From Verrucomicrobiota bacterium (GTDB lineage Bacteria; Verrucomicrobiota; Verrucomicrobiia; Opitutales; Opitutaceae): a DNA stretch of 5,650 bases. Position numbers and translations under genes: made by a program. Of this stretch, positions 1-5,367 are shown piece after piece. Positions within the stretch are counted from its first letter, which is position 1, and the number at the start of each line of letters is the position of its first letter. The notes under the pieces were generated by a model. The model did no database searches and was not told the DNA's origin. It saw only the letters and a list, made by a program, of their open reading frames with translations. The DNA lies in the NCBI GenBank assembly GCA_030916665.1, contig JAUPWC010000367.1, positions 1 through 5,650 on the forward strand, read 5' to 3'.

Positions 1-191
1 CCGCCGAAAATGGCAACGCCGTTCGCAATGTGCGTGTGATGGCCGATGGTCACGTTTCCGGTGATCGTCACGAATGCGTCAATCCGCGAGCCCTCGCCAA
101 TGGTCACATTCCCCACGAGATTCGCCAGCCGATGGATCAGCGCTCCGTCTTGCTCGATGTAGTCCTTCAGCGGGGAAAGCGACATATCCAT
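1..191 (-). CDS. Hexapeptide-repeat (left-handed beta-helix) acyltransferase, N-terminal part only
   Basis: The first 63 codons of a gene cut by the left edge. After a short helical lead (about residues 1-22), the protein shows the imperfect hexapeptide pattern of left-handed beta-helix acyltransferases: N-V-T-I-G-E, R-I-D-A-F-V, N-V-T-I-G-H and H-I-A-N-G-V. In this superfamily such coils form a trimeric prism that binds acetyl-CoA or another acyl-CoA. Members next to DegT-type aminotransferases (VioB, QdtC, FdtC, NeuD types) usually N-acylate an amino sugar nucleotide, so that is the inferred role; O-acetylation cannot be excluded. The ATG directly follows the TGA of the aminotransferase, giving TGAATG, with a weak GAGAG five bases upstream, so translational coupling is likely. 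A second ATG two codons later could also be used. The catalytic histidine and C-terminal region lie outside the window. Confidence 0.8.
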   Translation of the reverse strand, partial: MDMSLSPLKDYIEQDGALIHRLANLVGNVTIGEGSRIDAFVTITGNVTIGHHTHIANGVAIFG

Positions 192-1241
192 TCAGGCTCT
201 CGGCTGATCTACCGTGCATTGACTCGCCGTCCGTGTAATAGGACGCGAGCAGGTCGGAGTCGTCACGCTGCGATTCATAGCCCATTTCAGTACCTCGCAA
301 ACTTGGTCAACGTCGGATTCGCTCATGTGCAGGTGATACGGCAGGCACAGAAGCTGCTCATTCATGGCGCGGCAATTGGCAAGCGCACCCTCGCGCTCAA
401 GGTGCGCAAATGCCGGATGCCGCTCCAGCGTCGGTGTGTACCAGCGGCGCGTCTCGATTCCCTTGGAGGCGAGGTCGAACGCCACGCGCTCGGCCTGCGG
501 AACCAGTACGGGGAAGGTGGTATAGACGCCATTCAGGCGAGGCTGCATTTCGACCCATCCCTCAAGGCGCTCACGGTATGCCGCCTCCAGTTGCTTTCGC
601 TCCGCGCTCGTCTCGTCCCAGGCGTCCAGCGAGGCCAGCGCGACCGCGGCGTGGTATTCGCTCATCTTCGCGTTCGTGCCGCTTTCGGTGACGACGCCAT
701 GCTCGAACTGAGTTGAGGGCTGCAAGCCGAAGTTAGCAAGGCTGCGAACACGCGCCTCCTGCTCCTCGTCCAGCCCGCAGATCATCCCGCCCTCGCCGCC
801 GGATAACGCCTTCGTGGCGTGGAGCGAGAAAACGCGAGCGCCGTAGTGCTGATTCCCCCACGCCGCCGCCGCGTCCACCATGCCGCCGGGTTCCGTCGAG
901 GCCCCGAAAGGACACACGGCCAGCGACTCGTCGTCAGGATCGACCAGCGCCCAATCGTCGCCGATGTCGCACAGGACCGGCTCGAAACCGGCGCGGATCA
1001 GGGCGGTAGCGGTCGCAACGAAGGTGAAGGCCGGGATGCGGACGCGCTTCTTGCGGAATACGAGCGGCGCGGCCAATTCCAGCCCGAGAGTCGCTGAGGA
1101 CACCGAAACGCCGCCCATGCGATCCTCAAGCCGCTTCACAAGCGGCCCGTTGTTCGTGTACCACTGGTTTGCGTCGATCTCGCGCAGATATGGAAGGATG
1201 GCTTCTGCGGAGGGCGCCCACGGAACGAGGACTTTGATCAC
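192..1241 (-). CDS. DegT/DnrJ/EryC1/StrS-family PLP sugar aminotransferase
   Basis: A 349-residue protein with the full signature of the sugar aminotransferase family, fold type I. Seen in order: Y-T-N-N-G-P-L near residues 28-34; P-A-F-T-F-V-A-T-A near 70-78; D123 in V-D-A-A-A-A-W-G, the expected pyridine-nitrogen aspartate; F-S-L-H-A-T-K-A-L-S-G-G-E-G-G near 138-152, with K144 as the PLP Schiff-base lysine; and G-T-N-A-K-M-S-E near 188-195. Family members transfer an amino group from glutamate or glutamine to a keto nucleotide sugar in the cytoplasm. No key residue appears lost, so it should be active; the sugar (3- or 4-keto, dTDP, UDP or GDP) is not readable. It starts at GTG, which overlaps the TGA of the upstream glycosyltransferase as GTGA, with GGGAGG four bases before. 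At about 350 residues it is slightly short. The last 28 residues or so, after W320, are Thr/Arg-rich and unlike the family (see findings). Confidence 0.92.
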   Translation of the reverse strand: MIKVLVPWAPSAEAILPYLREIDANQWYTNNGPLVKRLEDRMGGVSVSSATLGLELAAPLVFRKKRVRIPAFTFVATATALIRAGFEPVLCDIGDDWALVDPDDESLAVCPFGASTEPGGMVDAAAAWGNQHYGARVFSLHATKALSGGEGGMICGLDEEQEARVRSLANFGLQPSTQFEHGVVTESGTNAKMSEYHAAVALASLDAWDETSAERKQLEAAYRERLEGWVEMQPRLNGVYTTFPVLVPQAERVAFDLASKGIETRRWYTPTLERHPAFAHLEREGALANCRAMNEQLLCLPYHLHMSESDVDQVCEVLKWAMNRSVTTPTCSRPITRTASQCTVDQPRA

Positions 1242-1984
1242 GCGGCCTCCCGCTTCGGCTGGCGCAGCGCTTCGTCAAGACTGCCGGCGTACTCGGTATC
1301 CCCGAAGTGCGAAATGCGCGGATTAGGGTCGCACCACAGTTCGACGCCCGCCGCGATCATCTTGCGGCTGAAGGCCCAGTCCTGCGATTGCATCCGGCCT
1401 TCGTGAACGTCCAGCCAGAAGAAGCGCGGCACCTTTACCTCGCCGTCCATGTACCACTCGTCCGGGTAGGCGTTAATCCATTGTTGCAGCGCGGGCTTGC
1501 GAAGCCGCAGGAAACCGGCCGGGATCTTGTCCACGCGGAGCATCGTCTTGCCATCCGGCGCGACGTAGCCGAGAACCTTGCCGTCCTCGAATTGCGGCGT
1601 GACGTTGAACTTGTCCCAGCGGTTGCGCATCCGGTAGGCGCAGCCGACCACATCGTGCGGGTGCAGGATCAGCCGCAGCACCGCCTCCGGGTGCCACGCT
1701 TCGTCGCTGTCGATGTTGAGGAAGTCCGTCGCCTCCGGGTCGGCCATGAATAGAGCCAGAGCGCCGTTAAGCGCCCGCTCGACGTGGAAGTCGCCGCACT
1801 CGGGCTTGTACTCCCACTTGATCCCCAGGCGCTCCAGAACCTGCGCCGTGGCAACGAGGCTCTGCGTGTAGCGGGCGTGCGCCTGCGCCTTGTAGAACGG
1901 CGTGAAGATGACGAGCTTGCCCTTGTAAAGCGTCTTGTTGGGGAGGCTCCGCAGGAAGTCGCTGGAGGCCGGGAAGTCAGCCAT
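1238..1984 (-). CDS. GT-A-type glycosyltransferase, second of a tandem pair
   Basis: A 248-residue soluble protein with no signal peptide or membrane segment. It opens with a Rossmann-like strand (K-L-V-I-F-T-P-F-Y, about 23-31). A metal-binding D-x-D follows in N-I-D-S-D-E (D92, D94), then Q-D at 201-202 in the place of the usual acidic motif before an F-x-R helix, D219, and H226 in S-H-F-G. This order of DxD, (E/Q)D and a late His is typical of inverting GT-A enzymes, which use a nucleotide sugar with a divalent metal. Donor and acceptor are unknown. Chosen start: the ATG at 1984, with GGAGG seven bases before it; the longer open frame upstream only mirrors the neighbouring gene. Its first eight bases overlap the end of the upstream paralogue (ATGGCTGA), and its stop overlaps the aminotransferase GTG. 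A distant Anp1/Mnn9-like (GT62) resemblance is possible but unproven. Confidence 0.82.
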   Translation of the reverse strand: MADFPASSDFLRSLPNKTLYKGKLVIFTPFYKAQAHARYTQSLVATAQVLERLGIKWEYKPECGDFHVERALNGALALFMADPEATDFLNIDSDEAWHPEAVLRLILHPHDVVGCAYRMRNRWDKFNVTPQFEDGKVLGYVAPDGKTMLRVDKIPAGFLRLRKPALQQWINAYPDEWYMDGEVKVPRFFWLDVHEGRMQSQDWAFSRKMIAAGVELWCDPNPRISHFGDTEYAGSLDEALRQPKREAA

Positions 1985-2759
1985 TCTCCACCCTCCGCGC
2001 CTCGGCATCCTTCGCCATCTGCGCCACGACCGCGAAAGCCTCCTTCGCGTGCGAAACCTGCGACTGTGCCCGCAGATGCTTGTCATAGTCTCCGTGGTGG
2101 CATTCCATCCACCAGTGCCCGACCTTGACCATCGGGTCGATCCAAAGCTCGCCACCGATGTCGCGCCAGCGCTTCGAGAACACCATGTCCTGACAGCCCA
2201 TGACGGTGCTGCCGTCGTCCTGCTGAATCGGCGCACGCTGGAAAAACTGGAACTTGCGGCCGTCCGGCTCGTCGGACCAGAGCTGGGGGTATGCGGCCAT
2301 GTAGCGCTTCAAGGCATCCAGCCGAATGCGCAGGAAACCGGCCGCAACGCGCTCCGCGGCAATGAGCGCCGACCCGTCCGGCAGCATCTTGCCCCGCGGC
2401 GTGCCCTCGTCCCACACAAGGCTCCCGACGTACTCCTTCGGGTTGTTCTTCATGCGGTAAGTCGCCGCAACGATCTCCTGCGGGTGCATCAGGAGCCGCA
2501 CGACACCCTCTGGCTCCCAAGACTCGTCCGAGTCGATCAGGAGGACATCGGTGAATCCGCCATGCTCGACCAACTCCGTGAGCGTGTTATTGATCGCCCG
2601 CTCGATGTGGAAATCCGAGGGCCGCGCCAAGTAGTCCCACTCGACGCCGAGCTTGGACAGGACGCCGAGCGTCTGCGCGAGCGAAATGCAATAGGGCGCA
2701 TACGCCTGGAAGGAGTAGAAGCTGGTGAAGATCGCCACCCTTCCCTTGTACGGCGTCAA
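1977..2759 (-). CDS. GT-A-type glycosyltransferase, first of a tandem pair
   Basis: A 260-residue paralogue of the next gene. The same landmarks appear in order: Y-K-G-R-V-A-I-F-T-S-F-Y (about 4-15); D-F-H-I-E-R-A (49-55, D-F-H-V-E-R-A in the partner); D-x-D as L-I-D-S-D-E (D76, D78); H-P-Q-E-I-V-A-A-T-Y-R-M (92-103); A-A-G-F-L-R-I-R (139-146); Q-D 190-191; D209; and H215. These fit a cytoplasmic metal-dependent GT-A glycosyltransferase; donor and acceptor are unknown. A helical tail rich in Ala and Lys (about 236-257) is absent from the partner. I place the start at the TTG at 2759, because a perfect AAGGAGG sits five bases upstream (2765-2771) and the conserved region begins four residues later. 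An upstream in-frame TTG at 2795 would add 12 residues but lies inside a hairpin loop. Together with the GTG of the aminotransferase, this makes two non-ATG starts in the cassette. Confidence 0.82.
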   Translation of the reverse strand: MTPYKGRVAIFTSFYSFQAYAPYCISLAQTLGVLSKLGVEWDYLARPSDFHIERAINNTLTELVEHGGFTDVLLIDSDESWEPEGVVRLLMHPQEIVAATYRMKNNPKEYVGSLVWDEGTPRGKMLPDGSALIAAERVAAGFLRIRLDALKRYMAAYPQLWSDEPDGRKFQFFQRAPIQQDDGSTVMGCQDMVFSKRWRDIGGELWIDPMVKVGHWWMECHHGDYDKHLRAQSQVSHAKEAFAVVAQMAKDAEARRVENG

Positions 2760-2764
2760 CGCGC

Positions 2765-2771
2765 CCTCCTT
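2765..2771 (-). promoter_or_regulatory. Strong Shine-Dalgarno site deciding a TTG start
   Basis: AAGGAGG on the minus strand, a full match to the anti-SD core, five bases before TTG at 2759. It supports the shorter form of the first glycosyltransferase over the TTG at 2795. It also gives the cassette its own strong ribosome entry site, independent of the head genes upstream. Confidence 0.75.
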
Positions 2772-2782
2772 GCGAATTGGGG

Positions 2783-2806
2783 AGGAGCGGGCCAAAGCCC
2801 GCCCCC
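2783..2806 (-). terminator. GC-rich hairpin after the small head-protein gene (no U-tract)
   Basis: On the minus strand a six-pair core GCGGGC/GCCCGC (2797-2802 with 2787-2792) closes a four-base TTTG loop. In RNA two G-C and two G-U pairs extend the stem to about ten pairs. It begins eight bases after the TGA of the 86-residue protein and ends before the SD of the glycosyltransferase. No U-run follows, so it is not a standard intrinsic terminator. Partial termination or protection of the upstream mRNA 3' end is a reasonable inference. Confidence 0.55.
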
Positions 2807-2814
2807 GAAGTGCA

Positions 2815-3075
2815 TCAGGAAGCCGCGACGATGCCGAGCGTACGGAGTGCCGCGCTGCACGCGTTGACGGCGGTCACGATGGCGTCGGCTTGCGCCGCGG
2901 TCGTGTAGCCGTAAGCGTTCGTGGTCGAGGTCGCCGCGGTCGTGGTGACCGCTGCGATGGTGGAGGGCTGGGCAACGGGAGTCGTCAGGCCGTAGAAGCC
3001 GAGCTTGTCGGTGGAGGCGCTGCCGAAGTTGACGCCATCGGGGTTGCCGTCGTGCAGTTGGGTAACGGTAGCCAT
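2815..3075 (-). CDS. Putative small head-associated (decoration or head-fibre-like) protein
   Basis: An 86-residue protein directly downstream of the coat gene. Three parts are visible. The N-terminal segment (about 5-35) is rich in Gly/Asp, with D-G-N-P-D-G and S-T-D-K-L-G-F-Y-G-L, a pattern I associate with small uncharacterised proteins encoded beside phage capsid genes. The middle (31-59) has 13 Ser/Thr among 29 residues. The C-terminal helix (about 61-82) is alanine-rich (A-D-A-I-V-T-A-V-N-A). There is no signal peptide or membrane segment. Size and position suggest a minor head, cement or fibre protein, but no catalytic or binding motif proves this. ATG at 3075 is preceded by AGAGGA at a normal distance, and 59 bases separate it from the coat stop. 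The Thr-rich stretch beside two glycosyltransferase genes makes it a possible glycosylation target (inference only). Confidence 0.6.
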   Translation of the reverse strand: MATVTQLHDGNPDGVNFGSASTDKLGFYGLTTPVAQPSTIAAVTTTAATSTTNAYGYTTAAQADAIVTAVNACSAALRTLGIVAAS

Positions 3076-3102
3076 TGAATGATCCTCTTGGGTGGGTTAG
3101 AT

Positions 3103-3124
3103 GGCAGGGGCCGAAGCCCCCGCC
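3103..3124 (-). terminator. UUCG-loop hairpin after the coat gene (no U-tract)
   Basis: On the minus strand GGGGC-TTCG-GCCCC (3116-3120 with 3107-3111) forms a five-pair stem closed by a C-G pair on a UUCG loop, the especially stable cUUCGg tetraloop. After one mismatch, three outer pairs (GGC/GCC) extend it. It starts ten bases after the coat TGA. No U-run follows, so attenuation or mRNA 3'-end stabilisation is more likely than full termination. Confidence 0.6.
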
Positions 3125-3134
3125 GTCATGTCGA

Positions 3135-4364
3135 TCAGGCCGCGGAGCCGATGAGGCGGCACGCCCAAGCCGGACGCAGCACCTTGTAGCCGAACAGCAT
3201 GTCGATACGCAGGAGCATCCGGTCGTTGATGATGTCGCCGTCCTGCCACACGCGAAGCGACAGCCCGTCCTCGGTGAGCCTCGCGCACTTGTCCGCGCCC
3301 GCGAACAGCGGCAGGTCGGCGGTCACGAACGCGAAGGCTTCCTTGTGATACATCAAGGGCTGGCGATACGAGCTGGAGGCGGTGCCGACGACGGTGATGG
3401 TCTTGTCGTTGAAGTCGGTCGTCGCAAGTGCCGCGCCGGTCGAGCTGCACACGTTCTGCTTCGCGCCCGTCAGGTAGGTGCCGGGGGAGATCGACAGAAT
3501 GGCGGTCGTGCCCGAAACCACCGTGAACTGCTGGAGGTACGGGAAAACGACCTTCGTTTCCGGGTGGCACGCATAGACGCCAGCGATGGTGAACACGTCG
3601 CCCGCGAGGAGGCTCATCGTGTCGCCAGAGGAGTCGAGCGTGACCGCCGTCCCGCCGTCCGTCACAGCGGCAGACGCATCCGTCGAGCCGGTGGCATCCG
3701 AGCCGACCGTGTGCGTGTACACATGGTCGTTCTCGTACCAGTCCGTCCCGATGGCGCGGCCGTAGTAGCCCTCGTTGAACGCCTTGCCGATCTTGTCCTG
3801 CGGCGCAAACAGGCCCTTCACGCCGTTGACGACCGCGCCCATCGACACGGAGTCGATTTGCAGGTAGCGGTTGTCCATCGGCGCGAGGCCCTGGTTGATT
3901 CGGGCGCGAGCGTTGACGAACGCGGCGAGGTCGCCGGAGTTCGCAAGCGCGGTGCCGGCGGTGCCGCCGACGTTGTAGACGCCCTTCGTGCAGCCTTGCA
4001 GGACGACGCTTTCGACCTTCGACACCAGCCGCTTCACGGCGGGCTGGATCTTGCGCTCGGAGAGCTTGTCGAGGCTCATCGTCATCTCGTCCGACGTCAT
4101 GTACATATCGACGTGGTACTGCGTGGCGAGAGTCAGTTCCTCGTAGCCCTCGGCCTGCTCTTGCAGATCCATGACGCGGCTGGAGGTGGAGACGGTGAAC
4201 TCGTCGGGCTTGCGAACGCGAAGGGTCGAGCCGATCTTGGCGCCCGTCTTGGCGAACGAATCGTCGTACTGGCGATCCACGGTGCCCAGGAACTTGAGCG
4301 AGGCGTGCGCAACGCGCATCGACTCGTTCGTGATCTGGGTGATGGTGCTGAAACTGTTGCTCAT
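3135..4364 (-). CDS. Major coat protein, P22 gp5-like (HK97 fold with inserted domain)
   Basis: A 409-residue protein close to the length of P22 coat (430). The N-terminal part (about 10-75) gives the arm and extended region: N-E-S-M-R-V, then G-S-T-L-R-V-R-K-P. A long helix follows (about 100-125, with K-I-Q-P-A-V-K-R-L-V). Residues about 219-333 read as an inserted beta-rich domain: a Ser/Thr/Gly-rich entry, G-D-V-F-T-I-A-G-V at 255-263, and L-Q-Q-F-T-V at 277-282. The fold then resumes with Y-H-K-E-A-F-A-F-V-T-A-D-L (339-351) and ends with D-R-M-L-L-R-I-D-M-L-F-G and L-R-P-A-W-A-C-R-L. These C-terminal motifs are typical of the P22-like coat family. It builds the icosahedral procapsid with the scaffolding protein encoded just upstream. 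ATG at 4364 follows AGGGG nine bases before. A 447-residue open frame overlapping it is an Arg-rich shadow. Confidence 0.9.
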   Translation of the reverse strand: MSNSFSTITQITNESMRVAHASLKFLGTVDRQYDDSFAKTGAKIGSTLRVRKPDEFTVSTSSRVMDLQEQAEGYEELTLATQYHVDMYMTSDEMTMSLDKLSERKIQPAVKRLVSKVESVVLQGCTKGVYNVGGTAGTALANSGDLAAFVNARARINQGLAPMDNRYLQIDSVSMGAVVNGVKGLFAPQDKIGKAFNEGYYGRAIGTDWYENDHVYTHTVGSDATGSTDASAAVTDGGTAVTLDSSGDTMSLLAGDVFTIAGVYACHPETKVVFPYLQQFTVVSGTTAILSISPGTYLTGAKQNVCSSTGAALATTDFNDKTITVVGTASSSYRQPLMYHKEAFAFVTADLPLFAGADKCARLTEDGLSLRVWQDGDIINDRMLLRIDMLFGYKVLRPAWACRLIGSAA

Positions 4365-4397
4365 GTGTCGAAACCCCTATCGGAAAGCTGCACGGCC

Positions 4398-5255
4398 CTA
4401 TGTCTTTTGGGCCAATTGCCTTTCCCGCAGCCGCTTCCACTCCTTGTAGTTCCCCGCGACGGCATCGAGCGAAGGCTCGACGCCTGCGGCGTTCCCGGAG
4501 TTCGGCTTGATCGGTTCGGGCGCCTTTGTCGGCGCCGGGGGTTGCGTGAGCTTGTCGGCCAGATCGCGGATTGCGAACACTTGCTCTGCGAGCGGAAGGC
4601 GGGCGATTCGCTGCGACTCCTTGGGGTTTTGCCCCAGGTGGTAGGCGACATCGGCTGGCGCCTTGGTTCGGATCAGCGCATCGACCATCGCGTCCGTGAA
4701 CGCCACATCAGGCGCTCCCACTACGGATTCGAAGTCGTCGTACTTGTCCAACCCATCCGCCAGCTTGGAAGTGACCTCTTGGGCGTATTCCGCCTTAGAG
4801 GTTTGCTCCCTTGCCTTCGTGCCCTTCTCGGCCAGCCCCGCGAGCTTTTGATCGACTTTCCAGTCGGTCAGCGCCTCTTGGTAGCTGTCCCAATCCTTGA
4901 ACTGGTCGGCACGCGGTCGTTCCCCGGTGCCCTGCGTTGCGTTGGGCTGATCGCCCCGCGGCTTGCCGAGTTGCTGGCGAAGCTGCTCGTTTTCGGCCTC
5001 AAGGCGGGCGCGTTGGTAGGCGCGGTCCTCGGCGGCTCTGCGTTCTCGCCTTACGATCCGGTTGACCTCGTCCTGCGACAGCAGGCGCGGTTCGGGCTTC
5101 GCTTCAGGCTTCGGCTCGGGTGCAGCCGCATCGGGTGCGGGTGCCGCGCTATCCGGTCCAGCCGTGGACTCCGGGGCGCTTGGGGTTGCCGCAGGCTCGG
5201 GGGCCGCGGCGGGGGCTGCAATCTGCGTGCTTTCGGGTGCGGCTTCGTTCGGCAT
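4398..5255 (-). CDS. Phage scaffolding protein
   Basis: A 285-residue acidic/basic low-complexity protein directly upstream of the coat gene, the usual place of the scaffold. Residues 1-56 are almost all Ala, Pro, Glu, Ser and Thr, probably disordered. Residues about 58-97 form a charged coiled-coil-like helix (S-Q-D-E-V-N-R-I-V-R-R through E-N-E-Q-L-R-Q-Q-L). Around 119-138, D-W-D-S-Y-Q-E-A-L-T-D-W-K-V-D is a pattern I recognise from podovirus scaffolds. A second Pro-rich linker (about 238-262) precedes a basic C-terminal helix (about 263-283, Y-K-E-W-K-R-L-R-E-R) that matches the coat-binding tail position in P22 gp8. Scaffolds direct procapsid assembly and leave before DNA packaging. No protease motif is seen. 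ATG at 5255 has a modest GGAG about ten bases upstream; 33 bases separate the stop from the coat ATG. Confidence 0.85.
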   Translation of the reverse strand: MPNEAAPESTQIAAPAAAPEPAATPSAPESTAGPDSAAPAPDAAAPEPKPEAKPEPRLLSQDEVNRIVRRERRAAEDRAYQRARLEAENEQLRQQLGKPRGDQPNATQGTGERPRADQFKDWDSYQEALTDWKVDQKLAGLAEKGTKAREQTSKAEYAQEVTSKLADGLDKYDDFESVVGAPDVAFTDAMVDALIRTKAPADVAYHLGQNPKESQRIARLPLAEQVFAIRDLADKLTQPPAPTKAPEPIKPNSGNAAGVEPSLDAVAGNYKEWKRLRERQLAQKT

Positions 5256-5277
5256 TACTCGCGTTCTCCGCTGGAAC

Positions 5278-5293
5278 CCGGCAAGCCTGCCGG
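5278..5293. repeat. Inverted repeat (6-pair stem, 4-base loop)
   Basis: CCGGCA-AGCC-TGCCGG on the plus strand, a perfect six-pair stem. It lies four bases from the larger palindrome on one side and 22 bases from the scaffold ATG on the other. In mRNA it would sit just upstream of the scaffold SD and could affect initiation. A tandem-hairpin attenuator is possible, but no U-tract follows. Confidence 0.5.
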
Positions 5294-5298
5294 TTGGG

Positions 5299-5320
5299 AG
5301 GCATGACTTGAGTCACGCCT
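5299..5320. repeat. Near-perfect 22-base palindrome
   Basis: AGGCATGACT-TG-AGTCACGCCT on the plus strand: ten positions pair across a two-base centre with a single A/C mismatch. That mismatch becomes a G-U pair in minus-strand RNA, so the transcript forms a continuous ten-pair stem (or nine pairs with a UCAA loop). As DNA it also resembles a dyad operator for a dimeric regulator. Sequence alone does not separate the RNA and DNA explanations. Confidence 0.55.
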
Positions 5321-5367
5321 GCGCGAGTTTTACCGCCTATTGCGTGCGAATTTTTGGGGGTTTTGAG

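Larger units (their letters stand above)
5256..5367. other. 112-base intergenic region upstream of the scaffold gene
   Basis: The longest gap in the window. On the minus strand it begins with an A/C-rich run (AAAACCCCCAAAAATT) after the upstream stop, then carries two inverted repeats (5299-5320 and 5278-5293), then the scaffold SD. I find no convincing -35/-10 pair for a sigma-70 promoter on the minus strand. TTGAGTCA (plus-strand reading) occurs at 5308-5315 within the palindrome and again at 5363-5370 overlapping the upstream stop. The region is the best candidate here for transcriptional or post-transcriptional control of the head genes, but no regulator is identified. Confidence 0.5.

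Noticed and set aside
30..716. 228-codon plus-strand frame at the left edge
   Set aside because: Antisense to the aminotransferase and acyltransferase, both carrying recognisable motifs; composition is that of a GC-rich shadow.
1985..2236. 84-codon upstream extension of the second glycosyltransferase
   Set aside because: Arg/Ser/Trp-rich out-of-frame reading of the first glycosyltransferase. The ATG at 1984 has a good SD and the conserved region begins soon after it.
1935..2867. 310-codon plus-strand frame
   Set aside because: Antisense to the first glycosyltransferase and part of the second; no motif, Arg/Leu-rich shadow composition.
4390..4424. Possible terminator hairpin at the end of the scaffold gene (GGCCC...GGGCC)
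   Set aside because: Only five pairs around a ten-base loop, overlapping the end of the coding region, with no U-tract; too weak to call.
3097..4440. 447-codon minus-strand frame overlapping the coat gene
   Set aside because: Arg/His/Gly-rich shadow in another frame of the coat gene, with no family pattern; the coat frame has clear P22-like motifs.
3075..5306. 743-codon open frame on the plus strand, antisense to the coat and scaffold genes
   Set aside because: It is antisense to two well-supported genes, is full of Arg, Gly, Leu and Val as expected for the complement of GC-rich codons, and shows no domain. High GC makes such long antisense frames common.
5321..5367. Possible sigma-70 promoter upstream of the scaffold gene
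   Set aside because: TAAAAC could pass as a -10 box, but no acceptable -35 hexamer lies 16-18 bases upstream on the minus strand.
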